64,000 nt of DNA from Nautilus pompilius (lineage: Eukaryota; Mollusca; Cephalopoda; Nautilida; Nautilidae): assembly GCA_018389105.1 (NCBI GenBank), contig JACATO010001434.1:159001-223000 (forward strand). Direction: 5' to 3'. Shown here piece after piece: positions 1 through 12,283 of this stretch. The notes beneath the pieces were generated by a model, which was given only the letters and a program-made list of their open reading frames with translations, was not told the origin of the DNA and made no database searches. Made by a program: the position numbers and the translations under genes. Each line of letters opens with the position of its first letter. Within the stretch, counting starts at the first letter, position 1.

Positions 1-394
1 TAGGAGCATCACAAATCTTTGGTTCACGCTAACTGACAAGCACTCCGATTTCCTATTTCCTCACACCTAATTATTACGCCAGCATTAACGGGTTTTTTCT
101 CACTTTCCTTAAATTACCATCTTCATTTACATCATCATTAATGGCTGACGAAGGACCCGGAAGACTATCGTTACATCTCATATACATGATATTAATTTTT
201 TTTTTTAAAAAAATATTTAAAGTGGCATAGATACAAACTAGAGATTCTGTCTCTCGGTACTTAAAGTTGGATTAATTAAAAGAGAAAAAAAGATTTGGGA
301 CTGTTATTTCGTTTCTCTTGAAAAGATGAACAACGTTTTGTCAACGCGCACGCGCACACACACACACACCCGAAGGGTTCACGACCGCCATGAT

Positions 395-535
395 TGAAGG
401 TTTGAGTTCGATCTCCGCACAGGACCGGCTCGATTCTGCGTACCTTCCTGGCACCGTTTCATCTCAGTCTTCCTCACCAGGCGGCCACCTGAGTTTTCTT
501 TCCACATCTGAAAATAAATAGATCTCAAGAGTTTT
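395..535 (+). repeat. SINE-like fragment with tRNA-type B box
   Basis: GGTTTGAGTTCGATCTCC at about 399-416 resembles a tRNA-derived B box (GGTTCGANTCC). About 75 bp on, GAGTTTTCTTTCCACATCT (491-509) closely matches GGTTTTCTTCCCATATCT in the second fragment at about 49640. Shared order of the two blocks suggests copies of one SINE family. The A box and the ends are not clear. Confidence 0.4.
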
Positions 536-721
536 CCGGATACATGTCGTGGAAGGTGCGCGGGGAAACTTAGGACCGGCTCGCACCTTGATTCCTACCC
601 CGCTCAACCGTAGACGGGCAACTCGCTTGGTTCGCCAAGGCTGTGATGTTCCTGAAGGTGGTTGAACGGAAGATCCGGTTGAACGTTCCTCGGCGGACTG
701 GACTCGTGCAGCTCCGACACG

Positions 722-771
722 CTTTATTATTATTATATTCTTATTATTATTATTATTATTATTATTATTAG
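722..771. repeat. (ATT)n microsatellite
   Basis: A short (ATT)n run with one CTT interruption, just right of the SINE-like segment. Confidence 0.9.
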
Positions 772-1629
772 TCGTTACCAGCTCTGTAAGTATGAGTTAT
801 CTGTCCGCTTTCTCCTTTTTCCGTTAGTCTCAAATCGGCTCGGGTTTGACCGCGTTATCCCCCGAAACTACTTTCACTTTCTGTCTGTCTCACGATAGCA
901 CCAACGTCGTCAGGCGATCACAACTAGCCAAGCGCTCGACCGTGAACACCGGAGGACACACACACACACACCCTTTCCCGACACCGTCCGTCCCGCCGTT
1001 AAATGGCGGACGCATCAAGCCCCCCCTCTGACTCACGAGAGCGTACGCAGGTTTTTTTATTTTTTTCCTCCCTCCGATTTAAAAGAGCAAACAAAACAAC
1101 AACAAAAACAAAAATAGATGAAGGAGTGAGTGTGTCAGCGCGATAAGACGGAGAGAAGATAAGGGGGGGTAATTTTGCGAAGTGGGTTAGAAACAGCGCA
1201 TATGGACCGATGATAAATTTTGACACGTGGACGTAAATATTGACTGGGAGGTGTCTCGAGTTAATGAAATATTGGCTGAGCGCCGCGGCGAGAATCAAAT
1301 AAAATTCGCGCGGACCCTACATTTGACGTCACCAGGCCGCAACATGGCGTACGGCGCTGCCGGGGTGGCGGTAAACATGGCGATAAGTCTCGTCTTCCGG
1401 CTGGAAAATCCCGTTGAATAACAAAGTATAACTTTTCTCGCGGCGTCGTATACAAGTGACAGATGTTGGGGGATAATGTTTGGATGACTGGGGGGTCGTG
1501 TTCTGGAATGGAGCCCATGCCGAGCTTGTCCGTCGTCGTACAGCTGAATTCGAAAAAAATAGGGAGCCCGGTAAAGAGTAGAACTTGCGCGGATCTAATA
1601 TAAGGGTAGCAGAGGTTAGCTTCTATGAG

Positions 1630-1939
1630 AGAGAGAGAGCTCTAGAGAAAGAGAGATCGGCTCTAGAGCTCGAAAATCGGAGCTAGCTCGATCTCTCAAT
1701 CGAGCCATCGAGCATCTCTCGATCTTCTCTCTCCTCAATTCGATCTTCTCTCTCTCTCTCTCTCCATCTCTCTCTCTCTCTCTCTCTCCATCTCTCTCTC
1801 TTCCATCTCTCTCTATCTCTCTCTCTCCTCTCTCTCTCTCCTCTCTCTCTCTCTCTCCATCTCTCTCTGCACTGACGTCACCACATCTCTCCTGAGGTCA
1901 TTCTCTGCACGACGTCACATATCTCTCTCCTGACGTCAT

Positions 1940-1984
<45 letters not shown>

Positions 1985-2005
1985 CTCTCTCTCTCTCATT
2001 CTCTC
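1630..2005. repeat. (CT)n tract with CRE-containing units
   Basis: This is an imperfect (GA)n/(CT)n microsatellite. Between 1866 and 1945 it is interspersed with CTGACGTCAC, CGACGTCAC and CTGACGTCATC motifs, the same composite repeat seen near 16.0, 29.2 and 40.6 kb. Exact TGACGTCA copies are at 1873 and 1931. Confidence 0.85.
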
Positions 2006-3009
2006 CGGGAAAACTACTCTCTAGATTTCGTGAAACCATCACAACTTATATCATTTTGGTTTCCAAATATAAGCTATGAATGACGTTCAGAGCATGGCAT
2101 CTGGAAGGATGACAAGGGAAAGAACAGCAGCAGGCGGGATAGAGATTTGCTGGGACACCTGTAGAAATCCTAAAAATAGATATGCAATAAGTTTACCAAC
2201 AGGGTAGACTTTTCACTTTATTTTACCTGCAGCTTCGTAGAAGTAAACTGCATCTTTCTTTCTACGCAATTAAATTACGTAAAGTCGCCTAGCCACGCGT
2301 CCGCAGGTACCGTAGCTAATATTGGCTATGGGAACACAAAGAACAAACGGTTACAGACAGATAGTGAACACTGTTAAAGTTCGTACGCGCACATTACATG
2401 GCTTCGTCCTTTGTACGTTTCGAGGTTGCGGAGTAGCTCAATAAACATGCTTCATGCATGACTGCCCTTCCTTAGGTGGTCGGTGATTTATTGGCACTGT
2501 ATGGCAAGAAAGAGGCGAGCGTTGCGGCCTTCTCGGTCACCAGACCTTATTTATTTATTTATACCTGCCCATGTAATTCAACCCGTCAGTTTGTCAGTGT
2601 CCAGTTCAAACCTAAGCAGAGGTACATTTATTTATTTATTTAAAATTTTTGCTACTTCACGAACGAAGCATCCGAACGCGGGACTTACCTACTGCAACAA
2701 AGTGAGATGTTCTCCCTCACTCGGAGGCTCCTGTTAAATGGAGGAAGTAACTGAAAACATTCTTCAGCCGCTCCATTAACCGTTGAGTTTGCCGCCTTTG
2801 CTGAGTTCACATTTCGTACGTCCTGGCTAATTAATCACATCCTTGGAAATTAAAGAAGTGGTTCCGGTTATTCGTGGCACATGTTGGGCGCCCCCTTCCC
2901 TTGATCCTCAATAGTCTAAAAGCAGGTTACTGCACAACAACGTCTGCCAAATCAAGCTATACAATTACAGAATATAATTTTCTCCCTAGATTTATTACTA
3001 ACATTCCAA

Positions 3010-3011
3010 CA

Positions 3012-3072
<61 letters not shown>

Positions 3073-3120
3073 TATTATTATATTATTATTATTTATTATT
3101 ATTATATTATTATATTATTA
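3010..3120. repeat. (ATT)n microsatellite
   Basis: (ATT)n with a few TATT slips. The Ile/Tyr-rich frame is an artefact. Confidence 0.95.
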
Positions 3121-6100
3121 ATTGGTCTCTAATCATCTCTAGACAAAACTCTTGGATACAGCAAGAGCCAATGATTAGCAAGTCGACTCGATCAGGTGGC
3201 GAGCTACCTGTCTGGTACTCCCCACCAGGCAACTATTTCAACAATAAAGAAGCTCTATTTGTTGCATCAGGGTACCGCACGTCGTATCAGGCGGTACAAC
3301 GACAGTTACCGGGGGTGATACGAAGCGCCGTCCCGATGGCTCGATGCTATTAACTAACCTCCTTTCCCCATCCAAATTATTTTTTTTTTTTTTTTTGGTA
3401 CTTTAAAATCCGCCTTAGGCGTGCACAACGGATAGACGTTTGCTGTAACTGCTAAAAATTAATTAACGAATTCCTTCCCACCATGCAACGCGGACGGAAG
3501 TTGTCGAGTTCTGCGGACCAAATCCTTCGGTGTCTATTCACAGCTCTTGATCAGCATTTTTTGGGAGTCAATGTTAAGTTCCACAATTTTAAAATTTATC
3601 CCTTTTATTTAAAGACGAAAAAAAAAAATGATTAATTTATTTCATCTGCCGAGGTTTAGCGGATATTTCCGGATATCCTTAGCGATGCCGGACTTCCGGT
3701 CCGGTGCACACATATCAAGCAGATGGCGTGCAGAACGCTATAAACGAGACCAAATGAAGTCGCTATTTTACGCTCTCACTCTGTAAAAGACCAGGAAGGA
3801 AAACTTGGTTATCCCGCAGAATTATAACTCCTCAGACAGCTCCCATTGGTTCCGTCACTTCTCTGAGCGCACGTAAGGGGTGCACTAAGTCAAATACATG
3901 CAGGAAGGCAAGGTTTCTGAGCAGATGAATATAATGATGTCGCCAAAAGAAAAGAAGTTAGCCGATGTAATCTTATATTGTTGAAAAACTTTCCTTTATG
4001 CCGATGCTTTCAGACTGAATTTTTTTTAGAAAAATAAAAAAAAAAAAAACCCTAAAGACTATGTATTTGTATTTATGAGAATATTTATTTCTCTCGATAA
4101 GACGACAACGTGGCTCGCGTATATCTATTTCTATCTCGTCCTCTCGGTATGCTGGCACGGGATATTCCTGACACGTGACTCGTCAGTACTATTAAGTAAC
4201 CTACCCCCCGTGGCGAGCATTCGCTTCAGCACATCTTTGATGGTGGATATCTCCGCCCAACAGGAGAGAAAGTTTCGGGGGCCTGTAATATATCAGCCCC
4301 CGCTCTAAGGGCTTTTAGGTGACGTGGAAAAGACGGGAGGATCTGGCGACTGTGGCGTGGAGATTCTACTGAATACTTTCCCTTCGTAAATAAATAATGA
4401 TACATTTTCTTTTTTTTTCCTCCCCTTTTTTTAAAAAAAAAAATTCGAGAACTTTAACATATTTTAAAAGGCCACTAAACGGACGGCGAGTCCTTAAGGG
4501 TAGATTTCGTGATGTTAATTAAGAGTTTATCTCGCGCTCTAATCACCGAACTACGAGACGTCAGAAGTAACACAAACAGGATGTCGATACCTTAGTGAGA
4601 TACGCAAAAACTGTTTGCTTAAATTTTAAAAAAATTATATATTAAATTTAATAATTTAAAATCGAAAAAAAATCCTTATATTGAATTCAGCAGAACAGTG
4701 TGATTTTCGTAACAATGTGGTGAATAAATTATTCAGCGTAACAAATACTAACAAAAGGACTATAATGAAAATTATTTGCAGACACAATGGCTGCCGTCGT
4801 TTAGCATTAACGAAGTGATGATATGATGGACATAGCGTTCTACAGGTGAGCCCACAATTAATGTTACCGTGTAACTTTAATGCGTTATGAAGTTTGTGTT
4901 AAAGCTTTAGTCGAACAGAGCATTTAAATTAAAATATCCTTATTTAGTTATTTATTCTAATCAGTGTGCAATAATGACCGTTAGTGTATTTGCATCGTAT
5001 CCAACTCAGGAAAAATGGACCTTATTCAATGATGGCGGCTACAAGGTTGAACCGTCCGCTGATGACCGAAGAGCTGAAACAAGAACGATAACTCGTGCGA
5101 TAATACATCCCGAAGCCGCTCAGCGCGCTGCGGGAGCAGACAAGTGATAAATATGTTGCCCTCTATTCTGAGAAATCTCCCGACTTAATTTCAGGGCAGT
5201 CAGCAAATCCACAAAAGAGATCTGATTCAGAGGTTGGAGTGATGTTGCTTGACGTGTGATTTATCTATTTATTTATTTATTTTAAAAAAAAAATTTTTTT
5301 CTTTCCTTTTCTTTTCGCCGGCTTGTATAGATGGAAAATGAGACTCGGCGACTTCTATTGGTCCAAGTTACTAACCCCCACATTATTCGCTGATTTCAGA
5401 ACTAACATTCACCCTGAGCTAATAATAATTGTAGTGATGATAATAATAATAATAATAATGGGTATTGAGTCGCTGAATTTAAATTAACTATTACGTCTTT
5501 CTAAAGGAAAAGCAAAAAAAAATTAACAGTCTTGTTGGACATTACCCTCTTTACCCACACACACACACACACCCGTTATTTATCTACCCCCCCCCTTCCG
5601 ATTTTACATTAAACAGCTGTTCTGCTTTAAAAATAGCAGATTATTTTCCAGAGGTCTGACTATTCACCTGCATGCGTCAACATTTTTTAAAATCTTTGTG
5701 TGGGGGTAGAAAGGGCTCAGTTTCTCTCCACGACTGGTCTGTCGGGGGAAATAGATCACCTCGTCGTTTGAGCGGTGGGGTCTTGGAAGGTTCAGATTAC
5801 ATAACCGCGAAACTTTGATGCAAATCAGGGCGACGTCACGTTGGAAATCAGAGGATTTTCTCAAGAAACGAACCATTTCATCTAGTTGGAGTCCAAAATG
5901 GTCCCAACGAACATAGAAATCATTGGAGTAAAGGTTATCTTTACTGATTGACATAGAGAACCAAAAGGCCGTCTTGTCACGTGATATTAAGATATTTAAA
6001 GATATCGAATGTAATGTGAAAATTGCTCATCCCGGCTAACATTAGAGTTGATGTAAAATATAAAATTGACCCCAATGTAGCTTTAAATCATCTATATATC

Positions 6101-7197
6101 TTCCTTTATTTCAATTGTTGTTTTCTATTTCTTTCTGAACGCGAAGCTCGGCAGCGCCACCGTCAGGGCCAAAGATGCTTTTCGCTGAACAGCTACTCTC
6201 TACTTCCGGTCGTTCTCCAGCGACGGCACGCAACCACACAGAACCGAGTTCCGGTCCCAACCCAGCCTATATCAGTTATTCATCGCTTGGTAAAGCGAAC
6301 AACGCGACGACTGCCGCTTGCGTACACGAAAACGAGAGCCGGTTTTCTAACCGAACTCCATCGCGCGGCAAAACTCGGGATCCAGACGCCGACGGGAAAG
6401 CTTTGGTGTGGTCTCGCAGAATAATCTAAAACCCCGACTATCAGTGTCGTTTACGGAGAGATAAGTAAAGTATTAGTGCGCGCTCTCAGTTCGTCCCCGT
6501 TGGCGCGCGAAGGACATCTCTGAATATCGCACGGGATCGGAGTAAACTCGGATATCTTACTTACAGATATCCCCGCGCCGAACCGAGACCAACAAACAAG
6601 CACCCGACGGTCTTCGCAAGATTTTGTTGTTTCTTTTTTAATATTTTTTAAAAATTTTTTTTACAAACAGTAAATAATGTTGCAATAAGCCCTTTATAGA
6701 AACGACCAGTCAAGTGGAACAAACTCTCTGTCGAACAACCGCCATGACGGCATCCGCACGTGGTAAACTTACCCAGATTTTCTTACCTGATGATTTCGGT
6801 TCAGCGAACTCGCCCTATAATGCACAGTATAGAGCTTAACGGTTGGCAGGCATCACGCCGAGCGACTGCGCGTCACAAGCTAAGTAAATATCGTTTTGAA
6901 TACGTAAACAAACTCTCACTTTGAAAGCGCAGCGCGAATGTTTTTAGAAGCCAGGGAAGGACCCGCTGTCGAATCAGGGGCATAAATCCTGGAGATCCGC
7001 TTTAAGACGTCGCCCTTATCATGAGATCGCATGGAATGAAACACAAGACATTGTTCGGTGAGACGATCGGTAAGTCAGGCAGCCGTACGAAAGGCGAGAA
7101 ATGTCCAATTACAGCTGAAAGTGAAAAAAAACACACACTTTTTCTATGAATTAGTATACACGAGACCAAAATTACAGGGAATTGCGAAGTCATGTAA

Positions 7198-7266
7198 ATA
7201 ATAATAATAATAAATAAATATAATAATAATAATAATAATAATAATAAAATAATAATAAATAATAAG

Positions 7267-7308
<42 letters not shown>

Positions 7309-7322
7309 AATAAAAATAATAA

Positions 7323-7360
<38 letters not shown>
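7198..7360. repeat. (TAA)n microsatellite
   Basis: Imperfect (AAT)n of about 160 bp. The Leu/Ile-rich minus-strand frame across it (7002-7388) is a repeat translation. Confidence 0.95.
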
Positions 7361-7615
7361 GTATGAAAGCAGTAATCCGTCTACACATTTTTGTGATTTA
7401 TTAAACTGTAGATTTAAATTCTTTTACAGACTTTACAACATAAACCAGATGAAGTTTTCTTCACCGACAGGAAAATCTCATTCAAAAGAAGCTGACTGTT
7501 CCAGAAAAAAATTGAAAGGGAAAACCTACTTCTTACAATGACATTTGTGGCTTCTAGAGAGTATGATATATATATATATGTGTGTGTGTAAATCGATGCT
7601 TATGGGTGATGGAAA

Positions 7616-9052
7616 ATGCTAACAGCTAAAAAGCTACTCAGAACGACGCTGGTGGTAGCTAAGAAGTTAAAAACCTGATTGGAACGACACTGGTGGTAGC
7701 TAAAATAGTTTACCTGCTCAGAACGACACTGGTGGTAGCTAAAATAGTTTACCTGCTCAGAACGACACTGGTGGTAGCTAAAATAGTTTACCTGCTCAGA
7801 ACGACACTAGACACTGGTGGTAGTTAAAATAGTTTACCTGCTCAGAACGACACTAGACACTGGTGGTAGTTAAAATAGTTTACCTGCTCAGAACGACACT
7901 AGACACTGGTGGTAGTTAAAATAGTTTACCTGCTCAAACGACACTGGTGGTAGCTAAAATAGTTAAAAACCTGCTCGGAACGACACTGGTGGTAGTTAAA
8001 ATAGTTTACCTGCTCAGAACTACACTAGCACTGGTGGTAGTTAAAATAGTTTACCTGCTCAGAACGACACTAGACACTAGTGGTAGCTAAAATAGTTAAA
8101 AACCTGCTCGGAACGACACGGGGGTAGCTAAAATAGTTTACCTGCTCAAAACGACACAAGACACTAGTGGTAGCTAAAATAGTTTCACCCGCTCAGAATG
8201 ACACTGGTGGTACTAAAATAGTTCACACCGCTCAGAACGACACGGGTGGTAGCTAAAATAGTTTACCCGCTCAGAATGACACTGGTGGTAGCTAAATAGT
8301 TAAAAACCTGCTCGGAACGACACTGGTGGTAGTTAAAATAGTTTACCTGCTCAGAACGACACTAGACACTGGTGGTAGTTAAAATAGTTTACCTGCTCAG
8401 AACGACACTGGTGGTAGCTAAAATAGTTAAAAACCTGCTCGGAACGACACTGGTGGTAGTTAAAATAGTTTACCTGCTCAGAACTACACTAGACACTGGT
8501 GGTAGTTAAAATAGTTTACCTGCTCAGAACGACACTAGACACTAGTGGTAGCTAAAATAGTTAAAAACCTGCTCGGAACGACACGGGTGGTAGCTAAAAT
8601 AGTTTACCTGCTCAAAACGACACAAGACACTAGTGGTAGCTAAAATAGTTCACCCGCTCAGAATGACACTGGTGGTAGCTAAAATAGTTCACCCGCTCAG
8701 AACGACACTGGTGGTAGCTAAAATAGTTAAAAACCTGCTCGGAACGACACTGGTGGTAGTTAAAATAGTTTACCTGCTCAGAACGACACTAGACACTGGT
8801 GGTAGTTAAAATAGTTTACCTGCTCAGAATGACACTGGTGGTAGCTAAAATAGTTTACCTGCTCAGAACGACACTAGACACTGGTGGTAGTTAAAATAGT
8901 TTACCTGCTCAGAACGACACTAGACACTGGTGGTAGTTAAAATAGTTTACCTGCTCAGAATGACACTGGTGGTAGCTAAAATAGTTTACCTGCTCAGAAC
9001 GACACTAGACACTAGTGGTAGCTAAGAAGTTAAAAACCTGCTCAGAATGACA
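7616..9052. repeat. Minisatellite, 33 units of about 39-46 bp
   Basis: By hand count there are 33 copies of a unit built on AACGACACT, GGTGGTAGCT, AAAATAGTTTACC and TGCTCAG. Three length classes mix: a basic 39-bp form, a 46-bp form with AGACACT duplicated inside, and a 42-bp form with GTTAAAAACCTGCTCGG. The first and last units share a GCTAAGAAGTTAAAAACCTG variant. A block of about 6-7 units near 7965-8225 recurs 464-466 bp further on (about 8425-8690), so part of the array has higher-order duplication. There is no open frame of interest. Confidence 0.95.
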
Positions 9053-9492
9053 CGATCAGAAAAGCAACAACAACAACAATAACACAAGCAAGCTGAGCAT
9101 GGAGCCAGTAGAGTTAATGACTTCATGATGTTTTTCAGCGACTGGTAAAACCTGTGAACAGTTCTACTGAACGGGCCTGGTTATTTACTTTAATGTGGTG
9201 GAGCTATACATGACGAAAAGAAACCATTGTGTTTTATTAATATACTCCCCCCCCCCCCCCCACGCCTCCTAACCTCATCCCCTCAGCGCGTTGGAAAGTC
9301 ATTCAAATGATATCTCCGGGTTGGGAATGCACAGTATGTTCTTGAATAACACGCGTCTCTCGCAATGGACAAGCGCACTACGACAACGTACCCTGGAATC
9401 TAAAAGGGAGCTGTGCTGCCGAATCCCAGTTTGTCTGTGGCTTCTAACTCTCCTCGGTTATAACGTCCAATCTAATTACGCTTTAGAAGGCG

Positions 9493-9520
9493 TGACGTCA
9501 TACCCCGCCAAGACTTCCGG
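9493..9520. promoter_or_regulatory. CRE + ETS promoter-like module
   Basis: TGACGTCA (9493-9500) is followed 12 bp later by ACTTCCGG (9513-9520), in CpG-rich DNA about 160 bp upstream of the signal-peptide ORF at 9682. CRE and ETS sites at this spacing are common in animal core promoters. Whether it is used is unknown. Confidence 0.4.
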
Positions 9521-9681
9521 CGTGGAAAAAAAAGGCGTTCTCGCAGACGTAAGACCGCGTTTGCTCACAAATAACGGCACTGTTCCACTTAGTTAGCGGT
9601 TCCGTCGTCAGGTGGCGATGTGTGAGTTGTCTGCGACTGCCTCACAGACCCCAATGCGTGCGCAGGATACCGAAGCTGCTT

Positions 9682-9873
9682 ATGGACAGAGTATCAATTC
9701 TGGTTTATTTGTCGCTGGTCTGCTTCCTCTCGATGGCGGCGGCTTTCCCGTCACTTTCGCTTGCCAGCGCGAGCAGTTACCGCCTCTCTGGAGCGCCGAG
9801 ACTTCCGACGTCGGCCAATGGTTCGAAATCTTCCGTCGCGCCTTCCCTCTCACGCAGTCGCTGCGGCTCCTGA
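9682..9873 (+). CDS. Possible small secreted peptide or first coding exon (63 codons)
   Basis: An ATG at 9682 opens a 63-codon frame starting MDR, then a hydrophobic core VSILVYLSLVCFLSMAAA and a polar Ser-rich remainder beginning FPSLSLASASSYR. This is the shape of a secretory signal peptide with cleavage after the AAA. The end reads SLSRSRCGS-stop. It lies downstream of a CRE+ETS module in a CpG-rich block, which supports a first exon. Against it, two other forward frames are also open here, as expected in GC-rich DNA, and I recognise no mature peptide. A downstream open frame that ends at a splice donor (9969-10166) could belong to the same transcript, but it is in another frame. No function is assigned. 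Confidence 0.25.
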   Translation: MDRVSILVYLSLVCFLSMAAAFPSLSLASASSYRLSGAPRLPTSANGSKSSVAPSLSRSRCGS

Positions 9874-9968
9874 CCACAGGGTACCGCTAACGCGTCCCCC
9901 CCCCCGTCGACCAGGCTCTCACGAAGGCATCTTCCTTACATTGCGAAAACAACAACGACGACGACCAC

Positions 9969-10166
9969 GTGTTGGTTCACCGCTCTTCCAACCGACGTCG
10001 CAGCTCGGCTATAGCGGTTGGCTGCGACACCTGGCGGGGGCCGCCAGTCGCCAACGGACTAACGACGGACCTCGATAGTTTCGGAAGCGATGAGGCGGGC
10101 GAAGAATCGCGTCGCGAAGCGAAAGATTCCGATGTGGGCAGCGGAAATCAGATACGTAAACGCTGT
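9969..10166 (+). CDS. Possible acidic pro-region exon ending in a dibasic site
   Basis: A forward frame through the CpG-rich block encodes an acidic, Ser/Glu/Asp-rich stretch (DSFGSDEAGEESRREAKDSD). It ends GNQIRKRC exactly at a good donor, TGT|gtgagc (10167). Acidic spacers followed by Arg-Lys-Arg and Cys at an exon edge occur in neuropeptide and hormone precursors. No next exon is identified and the frame differs from that of the signal-peptide ORF at 9682, so an intron or sequence error would be needed to join them. Chance is a real alternative. Confidence 0.18.
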
Positions 10167-10619
10167 GTGAGCTTGTGAAACCAGAGAGGAGTCTGACTCC
10201 CTTCCCCCTCCTCCTCCCTCACTTCGTGTTGCTCTTGGCTGGAGCTAAACCGTCATTAAGGACCTCGCTCGTGGAGGTTTCTCCCCCTCCTCCCAGATGG
10301 AGAAATACTGCGCGGCTTTTGGCACGAGCCCGCCCATCCGCCGAGCCTAAACCAGAACAAACCAGAGCAAAACAAAAGTGGCGCTAATGGCTTTTTGTTT
10401 GTTTTCTAGTGCTGTCACGCCGAGAGACGAGAAGAGTGAGATGTGAAAGACTTTATCTGCGCCGGCACGATGCTGGCTTTCTGCTCCGATGGAAATCACT
10501 GCAACAATTCTCAACATCGCCTGGCCACGCTTTCCCCGTCTTCAGATCTTAAAGCGACCCTCCATGTCTCTGTAACGATGGCGTACCGTTTGCTGCTTAG
10601 ATGTTGTTGCTGCTTTTTT

Positions 10620-10668
10620 AAACGCACACACACACAACGCACACACGCACACACGCACGCACACGCAC

Positions 10669-10707
<39 letters not shown>

Positions 10708-10745
10708 CACACAACACACACACAACACACGCACACGCACACACC
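10620..10745. repeat. (CA)n microsatellite
   Basis: (CA)n with CG and AA interruptions. The Cys/Val and Thr/His frames are artefacts of the repeat. Confidence 0.95.
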
Positions 10746-11704
10746 CGCATTCGATTTCGATTAATTCCGTGCCAAAACCGCCTCTACACGGCGTTTTACT
10801 CGGCATCTTCTCTTTCGTCGTCTCTGGCGCAAAGTAAAAAAAAAAAAAACCCAGTAAAGATGGAATTTCGTGCGGCTGTAAACCAGATTGCGTGAGTATA
10901 ACCGATAATCCTGATCGTTAAAGGGCTACTAACGTACAAAACGTCTGTACCGCCTGTCCCCACGATGAAGCTTGTATGGGAGCTTCCGTTAGACTGGCGC
11001 TAATCCACGGCATTACTGTCATGATCTTCATGGCGACGGAGTCTGTTTTGACCCTGTCACCTTGTGCGCAAACACAACAGAAGCGGAAATGGGATTAAAT
11101 CCTGTTTTTTTCTTTTTAAATTTAATTTATTCAAATATGATCGACTACACAACAGTTAGATTTGGGTGTAACAAGAATCGGACTCAGAAAGTCTACTACA
11201 AACTTTTCCCCTCCTCGCTCTTCTTCTTCTTCTTCTTCTTCTTCTTTTTATTATTATTATTATTATTAATTATTATTAAACTGTAATTAAATTTTTCATC
11301 TCTTCCGTGAATTAAGCACACAGTCGCAAAACGTGCATTGACTCTGCCAAAATTTAGACCTTAATAATTGACGATATTACAGCAACCGACGTATAACAGG
11401 ACGTCAGATGTAGTTAATGGGAGAACTCGTGTCATTATCACGTTTGAAAAAAAAGTCCCTTTTAATAGCACACAGTTTAGGTTCGAGGCAAACACCAACA
11501 CCAGCTCGCGTGCTTGCCATAAGAATCTGTTTTGGGAATTTTGTTGTTTTCTTTTTATTTTTTTTTGTTTTCATCTAAAAGAACAATAAAACTGGTACGA
11601 TGATGGTTCTCTCCATCCTTTCTTTTGTTAAATGTACATGATGTGTCAGTATGTATGCGCATGCGCGGCGCGTGTGTTTATTAGAAGGTGTTTAATTTCA
11701 GTTT

Positions 11705-12283
11705 ACAACCTGGAGTATGTGCCTGTGTGTGCCTGTGTCTGTGTGTCTCTCTCTCTGCTGTGTGTGTGCCTGTGTGTGTGTCCTCTCTCTGTGTAGTCTA
11801 TCTGTGTGTGTGTGTGGTGTCTCTCTCTCTCCTCTCTCTGTGTGCCTGTGTCTGTGGCCTGTGTGTGTCTCTCTCTGTGTGTGTCTGTGCCTGTGTGTGT
11901 GTGTGTCTCTCTCTCTGTGTTGCCTGTGTCTGTGCCTGTGTGTGTCTCTCTCGTGTGTGTCTGTGGTCTGTGTGTGTGTGCCTGGTGTGTCGCTCTCTGT
12001 GTGTGCCTGTGTGTGTGCTGTGTGTGTGTCTCTCTCTCTGTGTCTATCTGTGTGGTGTGTCTCTGTGTGTCTGTGTGGTGTCTGTGCCTGTGCCCGTGTG
12101 TGTGTGTCTCTCTCTCTCTGTGTGCATGTGTGTGTCTGTGTGTGTATGTGCCTGTGTGTGTGTGTCTCTCTCTCTGTGTGCCTTTGTGTGCCTGTGTGTG
12201 CTCCTCTCTGTGTGTGTTCTGTGTGTGTGTGCCTGTTGTGTGTGTGGGTGGTCTCTCTCTCTGTATGTGTCTCTGTGTCCGAT
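11705..12283. repeat. Mixed (GT)n/(CT)n tract
   Basis: About 580 bp alternate CTGTGTGTGTG with TCTCTCTC in blocks of about 15-30 bp. The Cys/Val/Ser-rich frames are artefacts of the repeat. It ends at the unique sequence GATCCTAGTTTGGGG. Confidence 0.93.

Larger units (their letters stand above)
1..9280. other. Stretch without a supported gene (left end)
   Basis: Apart from the SINE-like piece, microsatellites and the 33-unit minisatellite, I see no coding exon. Open frames such as 2874-3353 and 7002-7388 are (ATT)n translations. The DNA at 5.1-6.6 kb is CpG-rich with an ACTTCCGG near 6203 but has no convincing exon. A CRE octamer lies at 1324. Confidence 0.6.

Noticed and set aside
5055..5095. 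Hammerhead ribozyme around CTGATGACCGAAGAGCTGAAAC
   Set aside because: The bases between CTGATGA and GAAAC do not form a stem II.
7616..9052. Possible CRISPR array
   Set aside because: Units are contiguous with no unique spacers and vary in length; this is a eukaryotic minisatellite.
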